64,000 nt of DNA from PALSA-1353 sp036267155. GTDB taxonomy: Bacteria > Planctomycetota > Phycisphaerae > Tepidisphaerales > Tepidisphaeraceae. The notes under the pieces were generated by a model, which was not told where the DNA came from, ran no database searches, and saw nothing but the letters and a program-made list of their open reading frames with translations. Of the stretch, positions 17,612 through 25,587 are shown piece after piece. A program made the position numbers and the translations under genes. The stretch lies in contig DATAWP010000007.1 of assembly GCA_036267155.1 (NCBI GenBank), forward strand, positions 13,943 through 77,942, written 5' to 3'. Each line of letters starts with the position of its first letter. Position 1 is the first letter of the stretch.

Positions 17612-17719
17612 GCTTGGCGGACATGTATAACCGCCGCGCGGCCAAGCGTCACGTTATCGGGTCAAGACGCGTCTAAAGTGGACTCAGCGGCGGCTCGATG
17701 GAAGAGATGAGGAATACTC

Positions 17720-18196
17720 ATGAAGCTTCACGAGAAGCCCGCAAGGGCATCCGCATCCTGTTGTGCAAACGGTAAGCCAAATAGCCGCGGCGCTTCTGAC
17801 CCGCAAAACCAGCGCGAAGGCGGCGAAGATCGGCGTCTGAGCGTGATCGATCGCCGCGGCGGCCTCGAGCGACGCCATAAGACGCGCGCGGAATCAGATT
17901 ATACGGGACCGGAGCGCCGCGCCGCCGAGCGGCGGGAGACGACCGGGCTGGAACGCCGACGCGGCCCCGGCCGCCGGCTGTCCGATGACCGACGCTGTGC
18001 CGAGGAGGGCGAAATGACCGCCGAGCAATTTGAATTCGTCATGGCCATCGAAACATACAAAAAGGTCAACAAGCGGATGTACCCCACCTGGACGGAGGTG
18101 TTGGAGGTCGTTCAGCAGTTGGGGTATCGAAAGGTATCGCCCCGCAGCGTCGATCTGGCAAACGTGCCCGAACCGGCGCTCAGCAAAGCAGGCTAA
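17720..18196 (+). CDS. Charged-repeat protein with Glu/Asp-Arg-Arg motifs, unknown function
   Basis: The 158-aa product starts at ATG 17720 with GAGG about 9 nt upstream. Residues 35-95 are a low-complexity string of (D/E)RR units (EDRRLSVIDRRGGLERRH, PERRAAERRETTGLERRR). The C-terminal 60 residues look globular (EFVMAIETYKKVNKRMYPTW and TEVLEVVQQLGYRKV), a compact helical module I have seen only as a conserved segment of uncharacterised proteins. The Arg-rich part could bind nucleic acid or act as a flexible tether. It stands alone and ends in a strong terminator. Confidence 0.75.
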   Translation: MKLHEKPARASASCCANGKPNSRGASDPQNQREGGEDRRLSVIDRRGGLERRHKTRAESDYTGPERRAAERRETTGLERRRGPGRRLSDDRRCAEEGEMTAEQFEFVMAIETYKKVNKRMYPTWTEVLEVVQQLGYRKVSPRSVDLANVPEPALSKAG

Positions 18197-18228
18197 GCAC
18201 GGGGGACGATGTTTTGTATCTGCGGGTG

Positions 18229-18258
18229 AAAGCCCACGGCGTCGCCGTGGGCTTTTTT
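18229..18258. terminator. Rho-independent, probably bidirectional terminator
   Basis: AAGCCCACGGC, a GTC loop and GCCGTGGGCTT form a stem of at least 10 bp, followed by six T on the plus strand (18252-18258) and by TTTC on the minus strand. It ends the charged-repeat gene and lies directly after the stop of the convergent fragment at 18258. Confidence 0.85.
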
Positions 18259-18428
18259 CATGGCGTGCCGAGCATGTTTGACAGCTCGGGAGCCCCGGCA
18301 ATCCAGCAGCCGTCGGTCGCCAGTTCCGTCTCGACTGTGTAGATTCCCGCATGCTTCCGCGCCGCCTCGGGCGAAATATTAACAAGTCGCTCGGTGACTG
18401 CCCGAGCGGCGGACCATCGCCCATTCAA
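18258..18428 (-). pseudogene. Short HicB-like fragment, probably a gene remnant
   Basis: A 56-codon minus-strand frame ends at TGA 18258 right against the terminator. It reads RLVNISPEAARKHAGIYTVE then TELATDGCWIAGAPEL and SNMLGTP. The DGCWIAGAPEL part resembles the first strands of HicB-type antitoxins (DGRWIAEVPELPG). There is no ATG, only a TTG at 18428 just after a stop, and the family's C-terminal DNA-binding half is missing. It may be a decayed antitoxin or an unrelated small gene. It is too short to have been seen as a normal ORF. Confidence 0.35.
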
Positions 18429-18439
18429 AGATTAGCTCA

Positions 18440-18472
18440 CGCAGAGACGCTGAGGCGTGAAATTTCTCTGCG
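18440..18472. repeat. Small inverted repeat CGCAGAGA/TCTCTGCG
   Basis: Two 8-bp arms (18440-18447, 18465-18472) enclose CGCTGAGGCGTGAAATT, which carries a further partial copy of the GCxGAGGCG motif. It resembles a dispersed intergenic repeat unit. The rest of 18473-18644 shows nothing recognisable apart from the start region of the next gene. Confidence 0.35.
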
Positions 18473-18644
18473 CCGTGGCGACTTTCATGCCACTGCCGGC
18501 TTGGCGGCGGCGTTGAACACACATCCAGGATATCCTTGATTCTTCGCGCATGGGTCGGCTGGACGCTGCGGTCCTTTGCGCCGGATGCTTCGGCTTCGCC
18601 TCAACTCCCCGCGGGGGAATGTCCGATAAATCATCCATCTGACG

Positions 18645-20288
18645 ATGGATACGGCCACACTGACATTCCCGGATACCGCGGCCGCCGACCGTCTGGCGGC
18701 AGTCAATTTCCGCGCCAACCTCGCGGCACTCGGCCCGACTCAATCGGGCTTGGCTCATCGCATCGGCGCCAGCCCCCCCGCCGTCGAGTGGATTTTCGCG
18801 CGGGATGGCTACCTCAGCGCCCGCACCGCGGCCGGCTGGTGGACCGGCTGTTCCGTGCCCCTGCGGGCGGCTCGGGAAATGCTCAAAAAACTGGAACTGA
18901 TCGGGAGCGTGGGATGCTTCCTCCACCCCACTCATGCCGCACAAATCCGCGCCTGTTTTGAAAAACTCGGCGAGTCCCAGGCCCTGATCGCCGTCGTCCC
19001 GGACCTCGACTCGCTGGGGATGATTCTGCATTGCGAGGATTTCTCATCCGAGATCACCGCCGCTCGTCTTCATTTCGTCAGCGGAGACGATTGGGCGAAT
19101 CAACTCGGCGATCTGTTTGCGCTGCATCCCGGCTTGCCGCTGCCGCAGCAATTCGTCCGCACCGTGCTTTTGGATGATGCGGAAATGGCTCCGTTCAGTT
19201 GCGAAGCCCAGGCGATCATTTCACGGGAAACGTCGCGCCGGGCCGAGCGATTGACGGAGATTTTTGCCGGCGCCGCCAAACGATCGCGAAACGGGCGTGT
19301 GATTGTGCTGGCCGGATCGCGGTTTAACCTCGGCGATCTGTCGAATGTCGCGCTGCGATCGGCGCTTCTGGCCGAGGGGAATGATTCGTCATTTGTGCCG
19401 TTCGATCCGGATCATCCGTTGACGGCTTCGCCGCTGGCGCTCGCGGAGGCCGCGGCGGAAGCAGACGCCATCGTTGCCGCCGATCTGTTTCGATCCGATT
19501 TGCCCGGCATCGTTGCGCCGCAAACCGCGTGGATCACATGGCTCACGAATGGCCGGATCGTCGCGCCCGATCCGCAGAACCCGATGGATGGGCTGCTGCT
19601 GGCCGATCCGCAATGGCGTCAGAGCGCGCTGGACGGCGGCTGGCCAGCGGAACGGGTCCGGGTGGCCGCCTGGCCATGCGTCGTTCCGCCACCGAATAGG
19701 CCGCATTCCACCGGCATCGTCGGGCTGCTGACTGATATCCGCGCGATTGAAATTCCGCAGCATGTGAAGGACTTTTCGAGCCAACTGCTGTTGTGGGAGA
19801 TGATCGAAAATGAATTATCGAATCGGCCATTGTCGCTGGGCGGGAATCCCGAGGAATATCTGCTGGCCCGCATGAAGCGATTCAATATTGCCGACGAAGG
19901 CTTCGACCGCGCCCTATTTTTCGAACGGCTGATTGCGCCCGCCTACAAAATGGGACTTGCGCGTTTTTTGTTGCGCGGCGGGATTCGCCTGGCCGCCTTC
20001 GGACGAGGCTGGAAAGAAATTCCGGAATTCGGACCCGTCGCCAGAGGCTCCATCGCGAATCTCGGCAATCTGGTTGATGCGATTTCGGAATGCGATGCCC
20101 TGCTTGAGCCATTCCCCGGATGCCACGCAACGGTGGAGCCGTTGCCATTGCCGGTCGTTCGACCGATGAGTTTTTCAGCCGACGCTTTGAAAGGAGAAAT
20201 TCACCGAATGTTGAATTGCAACTCTCCATCGGCGTCTGCCCGCCTCAATCCGCTGAGTCGGGAAATAATTCAGTCCCTGCGGCGATAG
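18645..20288 (+). CDS. Uncharacterised protein, possibly a GT-B type glycosyltransferase
   Basis: The 547-aa soluble protein starts at ATG 18645 and is followed after 51 bp by hldE on the same strand. Segments such as VIVLAGSRFNLGDLSNVALR, ADAIVAADLFRSDLPGIVAP, IRLAAFGRGWKEIPEFGPVA and LGNLVDAISECDALLEPFPG read as alternating strands and helices of two Rossmann-like halves. The last resembles the donor-site region of GT-B enzymes, where a stretch such as 'sd.llePf' ends in acidic residues. I recognise no defining motif. The neighbour HldE makes a role in lipopolysaccharide core or other heptose-linked glycan plausible. Treat the glycosyltransferase label as a guess. Confidence 0.6.
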   Translation: MDTATLTFPDTAAADRLAAVNFRANLAALGPTQSGLAHRIGASPPAVEWIFARDGYLSARTAAGWWTGCSVPLRAAREMLKKLELIGSVGCFLHPTHAAQIRACFEKLGESQALIAVVPDLDSLGMILHCEDFSSEITAARLHFVSGDDWANQLGDLFALHPGLPLPQQFVRTVLLDDAEMAPFSCEAQAIISRETSRRAERLTEIFAGAAKRSRNGRVIVLAGSRFNLGDLSNVALRSALLAEGNDSSFVPFDPDHPLTASPLALAEAAAEADAIVAADLFRSDLPGIVAPQTAWITWLTNGRIVAPDPQNPMDGLLLADPQWRQSALDGGWPAERVRVAAWPCVVPPPNRPHSTGIVGLLTDIRAIEIPQHVKDFSSQLLLWEMIENELSNRPLSLGGNPEEYLLARMKRFNIADEGFDRALFFERLIAPAYKMGLARFLLRGGIRLAAFGRGWKEIPEFGPVARGSIANLGNLVDAISECDALLEPFPGCHATVEPLPLPVVRPMSFSADALKGEIHRMLNCNSPSASARLNPLSREIIQSLRR

Positions 20289-20339
20289 CTCGACCTCGAA
20301 AAACTAGCAACTCTCACCCCATTTTGTACCATCATTGTC

Positions 20340-21824
20340 ATGCACCGCCGGCTCATTCAGGTCATCCAGAACCTTCCGGCCAGCAATGTGTTGCTTGTCG
20401 GCGACATGATGCTGGACAAATATCTCTACGGCAACGCCGAGCGCGTCTCGCCCGAAGCGCCGGTGATGGTGCTTCATTATCAGAATGAAGAACTTCGTCT
20501 GGGCGGGGCGGCGAACGTCGCGTCCATGCTGGCGACGTTGGGAGCAAAAGTCCGGCCGGTCGGGCTGGTCGGCGACGACGCGGCGGCCGCGGACCTGCGG
20601 CGGCTCATGCAGGCCGCTCATATCGATCCAAGCCTCCTCGTCACCGCCGATGATCGGCCCACCACCTGCAAGCTTCGGCTCGTCGGGGCGGCTCAGCATC
20701 GCCATGCCCAGCAGCTCATGCGGCTGGATTATGAGAATTCCCACGTCTGCTCCGAGGCACTGGCGGCGAAGATCCTGGCCAACGTCGAGCAGGCATTGGC
20801 GGCCTGCGACATCGTTTGCATCGAAGATTACAACAAAGGCGCGGTATCAACGGCGGTTTGTCGCGGGGTGATCGCCGCAGCGAAGAAACGCGGCGTTGCG
20901 GTGCTGGTCGATCCCGCTTCGGTCAGCGACTATTCAAAATATGCCGGGGCCACGGCGCTGAAGCTGAATCGCTCCGAAGCGATGCGGGCGGCAGACACGA
21001 CGATTGAGGGACCAGACGATGTTCAGCCGGTCGCGGAAAAATTGCTGAAGCAACTCAAGCTGGAAGCGGCGATCTTGACTCTCGACCGGCACGGGGCGTT
21101 TTTGGCCACCAGTGACGGGGAAAGGCGATGGCTCAAACATGCCAGGCCGCGGCAGGTGTTCGATGCCACCGGGGCCGGGGATATGGTGCTGGCAATGGTG
21201 ACGGCCGCGCGGGCGGGCGGAGCGGATTGGGCAGAGGCAGTGGCGCTGGGAAACGTCGCGGCGGGGCTGGAAGTCGAACGTTTCGGCACGGTCCCGATCA
21301 CCCGCTCGGAAATCATCGCGGAGTTGCAGGCCGAGACCCACGATCACCCGGGAAAGGAACGGACGCTGGATATCCTGCTGGCGGAACTGGCCGTGCATCG
21401 CGCCAGCGGCAAGCGGATCGTCTTCACGAACGGGTGTTTCGATCTGATTCACCTCGGCCACATCAAATATTTCCAGTTTGCCCGCAAGCAGGGCGATCTC
21501 CTGGTCGTCGGGGTAAATACCGATGCGTGCATCCGCCGGCTCAAGGGGCCAAAACGTCCGATCCTTGGTGAGACCGATCGCCTGGGCATTTTGGAAGAAC
21601 TGGAGAGCATCGACTATCTCGTCCGCTTCGATGATGACACGCCGCTGAGACTGATCGAACAAATTCGCCCGGATGTGCTGGTCAAGGGGGCGGACTATCC
21701 CAAGGAAAAAGTGGTGGGTTGGGATATCGTCGAATCTTATGGGGGGCGGGTCGCACTGGCGCCGCTGGTGGACGGCAAGAGCACCACGGCCCTCATTGAC
21801 CATATTCTCCAGACGCACCGCTGA
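20340..21824 (+). CDS. hldE: Bifunctional heptose-7-phosphate kinase / heptose-1-phosphate adenylyltransferase
   Basis: HldE makes ADP-heptose for the lipopolysaccharide inner core. Its first domain is a PfkB-type kinase acting on D-glycero-beta-D-manno-heptose 7-phosphate, and its second transfers AMP to heptose 1-phosphate. Residues 1-325 carry LLVGDMMLDKYLYG, LGGAANVASMLA and DATGAGDMVLAM (kinase catalytic Asp). Residues 350-494 carry TNGCFDLIHLGHIKYF, the HxGH nucleotidyltransferase motif. Both domains are complete and the 494-aa length fits the fused enzyme. The start is ATG 20340. The other genes of the heptose pathway (isomerase, phosphatase, epimerase) are not in the window. Confidence 0.95.
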   Translation: MHRRLIQVIQNLPASNVLLVGDMMLDKYLYGNAERVSPEAPVMVLHYQNEELRLGGAANVASMLATLGAKVRPVGLVGDDAAAADLRRLMQAAHIDPSLLVTADDRPTTCKLRLVGAAQHRHAQQLMRLDYENSHVCSEALAAKILANVEQALAACDIVCIEDYNKGAVSTAVCRGVIAAAKKRGVAVLVDPASVSDYSKYAGATALKLNRSEAMRAADTTIEGPDDVQPVAEKLLKQLKLEAAILTLDRHGAFLATSDGERRWLKHARPRQVFDATGAGDMVLAMVTAARAGGADWAEAVALGNVAAGLEVERFGTVPITRSEIIAELQAETHDHPGKERTLDILLAELAVHRASGKRIVFTNGCFDLIHLGHIKYFQFARKQGDLLVVGVNTDACIRRLKGPKRPILGETDRLGILEELESIDYLVRFDDDTPLRLIEQIRPDVLVKGADYPKEKVVGWDIVESYGGRVALAPLVDGKSTTALIDHILQTHR

Positions 21825-21987
21825 TTTTTACGCCAAAATGTCTGTAAGTGAGTTCTTGTTTCCCGTCTTCAAGCGCATCGAGGGGGATTTTTGCCATTAT
21901 TCGCCGCTCTGGCCCGCTGTATGCTCGTATCATTGAGTTGAACAGCGTTGAGCTTTGCAACTTCTAGTCTTGTGAAAGGAGCGTCTT

Positions 21988-22302
21988 ATGTCACGTATCA
22001 GTCACGCGCACAACCCGGAACATGAGTCGGATGCGGGCAATTCCGCCGCGGACGATTTGAAGCACAAAGCCGCCGAGGTCGGAAAGAATATCCGCGAAAT
22101 GGGCGGCCAGATCGGCGATGCCGCTCGCGAGCAGTACGAAGGTTTCCGCGATCGCGCTTCGGATTATTTCGACCAGGGCCGAAAAAAGGCCAGGAAATGG
22201 GAGCATGGCGTGGAGAATTACATCCAGGAGAAGCCGGTGCATGCGCTGCTGTGGGCGGCGGGCGTTGGAATGCTCCTGGGCCTTCTGTGGCGTCGCCGCT
22301 AA
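21988..22302 (+). CDS. DUF883/YqjD-ElaB-like membrane-anchored protein
   Basis: The 104-aa product starts at ATG 21988 with AAAGGAG 6 nt upstream. It is highly charged and helical (DDLKHKAAEVGKNIREMGG, QIGDAAREQYEGFRDRASDY) and ends in one membrane helix followed by Arg residues (ALLWAAGVGMLLGLLWRRR), the signature of the YqjD/ElaB/DUF883 family. In E. coli these proteins are inner-membrane anchored, bind ribosomes and appear in stationary phase. It is first in a three-gene run whose order matches E. coli yqjD-yqjE-yqjK. Confidence 0.85.
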   Translation: MSRISHAHNPEHESDAGNSAADDLKHKAAEVGKNIREMGGQIGDAAREQYEGFRDRASDYFDQGRKKARKWEHGVENYIQEKPVHALLWAAGVGMLLGLLWRRR

Positions 22303-22319
22303 AATACCGGGATGAGGCG

Positions 22320-22832
22320 ATGGTGAGCCAGCCGGAAAGTCCCGAGAAACCCGAGGAGACTCGGCAGCGGCCGGAGGACAAACCGCCATCGGCGGACCCC
22401 TTCGCCGCCATCCGCGAAACAATCGCGGAGATGCTGGATTATTTCCTCTATTACCTCTCGGCCCGGATCGACTCGGTTAAGTTCGCTATCAAGAAGCAGA
22501 TCTTCGCCGCATCCACCATCGCGGTGGCGGTGCTGGCGGGAGCGGGCGCAATCGTCACGGCAGTCGTGCTCCTGTGCGAAGGACTCTGCGACGGACTGTC
22601 TGAATTATTGGGCCGGCGCTGGGCGGGCGAACTTGCGACCGGAGGTATCCTGGTGATCCTTTTTGGCGTGGGCGCTTACGTCACGCTCTCGCGTTTGGTT
22701 CGGCGTTCACACCAGAGAATGATCGCAAAGTACGAAGCCATGCAAAAGCGGCATGAGGATCGATTCGGCCACGGCGCCGGAGACAAGACCCGAGACAAGA
22801 CCGGAGCCAAGAGCGGAGCGAGCCATGGGTGA
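22320..22832 (+). CDS. YqjE/holin-superfamily-III-like membrane protein
   Basis: The 170-aa product starts at ATG 22320 (GATGAGGCG upstream), 18 nt after the DUF883 gene. A Pro/Glu-rich cytoplasmic N-terminus of about 45 residues leads to an amphipathic helix (LDYFLYYLSARIDSVKFAIK) and two membrane helices (FAASTIAVAVLAGAGAIVTA, ATGGILVILFGVGAYVTL), then a basic tail. This layout fits the YqjE / phage-holin-like family found next to DUF883 genes. The role is unknown and lysis need not be implied. Its stop overlaps the next gene by 8 nt. Confidence 0.75.
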   Translation: MVSQPESPEKPEETRQRPEDKPPSADPFAAIRETIAEMLDYFLYYLSARIDSVKFAIKKQIFAASTIAVAVLAGAGAIVTAVVLLCEGLCDGLSELLGRRWAGELATGGILVILFGVGAYVTLSRLVRRSHQRMIAKYEAMQKRHEDRFGHGAGDKTRDKTGAKSGASHG

Positions 22833-23205
22833 GGCGCAATATCTCCATGAGCAGAGCGAACGTGCGAAGGCGGCGATGTGGGCCGCACTTCGCGAGTTGA
22901 AACAGGACGCGGGCCAGGCCGCCGATCCGCGGGAATGGGCAAAGACCCATCCGTGGATGACTGTTGCGGCGGCTGCGGCGGCTGGGTTCGCCGTTGCAAC
23001 GACGATCGGTAAGCCGGCTCCGGCAGAATCTGACCACGCGGAGCAACCCCACGACTCGGCCACGCGCAGATTCCTGGCCATGGCAGAGAAGGTCATTTCC
23101 CTTACCAAGCCACTCCTGACGGCGATACTAATGGCGCACACGGCAAAATCGCACCTTGACGGGGATGCGGATGGCCATCCCCAGCCCGAACCTTTAGCGA
23201 TGTGA
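22825..23205 (+). CDS. YqjK-position small protein with a short hydrophobic segment
   Basis: The 126-aa product starts at ATG 22825, inside the end of the previous gene, with GGAGCGAG just upstream. The first 45 residues are charged helix (HEQSERAKAAMWAALRELK), then WAKTHPWMTVAAAAAAGFAV, whose 'HPW' plus Ala-rich membrane helix is typical of the DUF883/YqjK neighbourhood. A second weakly hydrophobic stretch (LTKPLLTAILMAH) follows. I cannot assign a function beyond membership of this envelope-stress-like trio. Confidence 0.7.
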   Translation: MGEAQYLHEQSERAKAAMWAALRELKQDAGQAADPREWAKTHPWMTVAAAAAAGFAVATTIGKPAPAESDHAEQPHDSATRRFLAMAEKVISLTKPLLTAILMAHTAKSHLDGDADGHPQPEPLAM

Positions 23206-23381
23206 ATATAAGTAGAGCCCCGAATGCCCGGCATCCCTTACCTGCCTTGCCAGCTAAACCAAAGTGTATCTGTCGCGAACCAATTTTTATGTTGGCCGAA
23301 TTCACCCATCGCGGTAGGCTTGTTTTCGAACTGGTCTTGCCGCGTAGGATCAGTTTCGCTCGTTCGCTTCAGGAACAAAAC

Positions 23382-23600
23382 ATGGCACGCATCATTCGCC
23401 GATTCATCTCGTCGGGGTTACTCGTGTGCGTGATAGCCGCTTCGGGCATTCGTGCCGATCAGCCGGTCACAACCGCCCAATCAAGCGCTCAAGCACCGGT
23501 GCAACTCTCGTATCGTCTCATGGAAGTGCGTCTGCGCCGACTGCATCTGGCCCGGCCGGATTTGATCCCCTACCCCATTGCCTACGAATTCATCTGCTGA
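23382..23600 (+). CDS. 72-residue exported protein, unknown function
   Basis: ATG 23382 is preceded by AGGA at 8-9 nt. The product has a clear signal peptide (RRFISSGLLVCVIAASGIRA-DQ) and a mature part of about 47 residues ending RLHLARPDLIPYPIAYEFIC. The Pro/Tyr-rich tail with one Cys looks like a deliberate end rather than a truncation. The gene overlaps the 3' end of the convergent aminotransferase gene by 19 bp. No family is recognised. Confidence 0.6.
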   Translation: MARIIRRFISSGLLVCVIAASGIRADQPVTTAQSSAQAPVQLSYRLMEVRLRRLHLARPDLIPYPIAYEFIC

Positions 23601-24877
23601 ACGCCCCGAGGCATTGCCTCTTTGCCGGCCAGGCCCTCCCGCCGAGCCGTCGCGGCAATTTCCGCCAGCGCATCCGCCGCAAAATTAATGTCCTGTTCGC
23701 TTAAAAACGGCCCGAAACTCAGCCGCGTCGTGCCGCCCGATGTCGCGGTTCCAATCGCCTGGTGGATGAGCGGAGCGCAATGAATCCCCGAGCGGGTGAG
23801 GATTCCATAATTCGATTCCAGCACTATTGCCAACTCGTGGGCGTCCAGGCCATCCACATTCACGGAAAACACACCGACGCGATTTTTCACGCCGCGCGGA
23901 CCGTAATAGGTAAGCCCCTGCACGCCGTCGATTCCATCGATGAATGCTCCGCACAGCTCGGCCTCGCGCGCGGCCAGCGTTTCCACTCCCTGCGATAACA
24001 CCCACTGAACACCTTCGGATAGTCCGATAATGCCGATGGCATTGTGGCTGCCCGGTTCGTACTTGTCCGGGAGGAAATCCGGCTGACGATCGCTCTCGCT
24101 GGCGGAACCCGTGCCCCCTTCCCGGATCGGATGCAGAACCTTTTCCATTCCCGGACGGATATAGAGAAAGCCAGTCCCCAGCGGCCCGAGCAAACCCTTG
24201 TGCCCCGGAGCGGCCAGAAGATCGATGCAATCAGCCTGCACGTCGATGGACAAATGCCCGGCCGATTGCGCCGCATCCACCACTAGCGGAATGTCACGGC
24301 CGCGCGCGATTTTCCCGACCTCACGAATCGGCTGCACCGTGCCCGTCACATTGCTGGCGTGGGTGAGAACGATCAAACGGGTGTCCGGTCGGATCGCATG
24401 GGCGATGTCGTCGGGATCGACCAGACCGGTGGCAGGATCAACGGCGACGCGGGTCTGCTCGATGAAGCCGCCGTCCACCAGCGCGTTCACCGGCCGCAAA
24501 ATGGAATTGTGATCGACCTGCGTGCAGATGATGTGCGATTTGTCCTTGGGATCAATGAGCCCCTTGATGGCAAGGTTCAGGGCATCGGAGCAATTAAGGG
24601 TGAAAACAAAATGCTCGCTATTTTCGCCATGGAAAAGACCATTCAACTTTCGGCGGCATTCGCTGAGCAACTCGCCGGTCTCGACGGCTTCGCGATACGC
24701 CCCGCGCCCGGCGCTGGCGCCGAGGCGCGTGGCATAACGGGCCATCGCTTCCATCACCTGCTTCGGCTTGGGGAAGCTGGTCGCAGCGTTATCAAAATAA
24801 AGCCGGCGAGGTTGAACAACCGGATCAACTGCTGGGGACATCGCTGAATCATAGCGGACCAACGCCGCGAATGTCAT
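23582..24877 (-). CDS. Class V aminotransferase / cysteine-desulfurase-like enzyme
   Basis: The PLP enzyme (431 aa from ATG 24877) has RLYFDNAATSFPKP, the N-terminal hallmark of the cysteine desulfurase branch, then VDAAQSAGHLSIDV and APGHKGLLGPLGTGFLYIR with the PLP-binding Lys. The active-site loop GILTRSGIHCAPLIHQAIG contains a Cys that could carry persulfide. It fits the uncharacterised desulfurase-like subfamily rather than IscS. ATG 24877 overlaps the upstream gene's TAA as TAATG, suggesting coupling; ATG 24841 is an equally conserved alternative (419 aa). The run is GH57-LipB-CPBP-aminotransferase. A desulfurase next to LipB is suggestive because lipoate needs sulfur, but this is inference. 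Confidence 0.88.
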   Translation of the reverse strand: MTFAALVRYDSAMSPAVDPVVQPRRLYFDNAATSFPKPKQVMEAMARYATRLGASAGRGAYREAVETGELLSECRRKLNGLFHGENSEHFVFTLNCSDALNLAIKGLIDPKDKSHIICTQVDHNSILRPVNALVDGGFIEQTRVAVDPATGLVDPDDIAHAIRPDTRLIVLTHASNVTGTVQPIREVGKIARGRDIPLVVDAAQSAGHLSIDVQADCIDLLAAPGHKGLLGPLGTGFLYIRPGMEKVLHPIREGGTGSASESDRQPDFLPDKYEPGSHNAIGIIGLSEGVQWVLSQGVETLAAREAELCGAFIDGIDGVQGLTYYGPRGVKNRVGVFSVNVDGLDAHELAIVLESNYGILTRSGIHCAPLIHQAIGTATSGGTTRLSFGPFLSEQDINFAADALAEIAATARREGLAGKEAMPRGVQQMNS

Positions 24878-25587
24878 TACCAGAACGCCCAATCGTGCGT
24901 GTGCAGGACATAAATGCCCAGCAGCAAATTGGTAACGCCGTGCGCAATGACGCACGCGCCCAGGCTTCGCGTGCGCACCAGAAGCCACGCGATCATCGCG
25001 CCCCAGACAATGGCCGTCATCCACTGAATGTGCACGCTGGCGAAAGCCAGGGTCACGATCACAAATGCTTTCCAATCCCATTCCCCTACCCGGGCCAATT
25101 TGAAATCATTGGGCGCGACAACCGTTCGCCACAGAAAATCACGCCAGAAATATTCCTCCATGAACGGCACCACCAGCGTCGGGCCGAGAATGCGGATCGC
25201 GATGAAAGACCAAAGCAACGCCGGCGAAGCGATCTGCGTGAACGGGTCGATCGGCTCGGCCCCGGGCCGGGGATAATTCGGCCAGAGGTGCAGGAGCAGT
25301 TTTTCCATGCCAACCCATTGCACGACGCCAACGATTCCGACAATGACGCCAAGCCACGCATAACTCCAGTTTATTTTCGTGAAATACCGCCGCAGGAGAA
25401 TCAGCAGTACTCCCGTGAGAATGGTTTTGATGATGTAGCTGGGGACAAAAAAAGAGGGCCATCGGCCACCCGCGAAGGTGAACAAAAGAAATACCGCCAT
25501 GGGCAACACATACGCCGCATCGTCGCGGAGCCACGGATAAATGCCGGGCGAATCGGATGCCGGTGAGGATGGTTCCTGGGAGCTCAT
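24877..25587 (-). CDS. CPBP (CAAX protease-like) intramembrane protein
   Basis: The 236-aa protein has about seven membrane helices and the three CPBP motifs: PFMEEYFWRDFL (EExxxR), LAFASVHIQW (FxxxH) and IAHGVTNLLLG (HxxxN). Members are Abi/Rce1-type intramembrane metalloproteases, and one subgroup is found in genomes encoding PEP-CTERM proteins, several of which occur in this window. That link is circumstantial. Its ATG overlaps the lipB reading frame end (ATGA) and its TAA overlaps the next start. The expected active-site residues are all visible. Confidence 0.85.
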   Translation of the reverse strand: MSSQEPSSPASDSPGIYPWLRDDAAYVLPMAVFLLFTFAGGRWPSFFVPSYIIKTILTGVLLILLRRYFTKINWSYAWLGVIVGIVGVVQWVGMEKLLLHLWPNYPRPGAEPIDPFTQIASPALLWSFIAIRILGPTLVVPFMEEYFWRDFLWRTVVAPNDFKLARVGEWDWKAFVIVTLAFASVHIQWMTAIVWGAMIAWLLVRTRSLGACVIAHGVTNLLLGIYVLHTHDWAFW

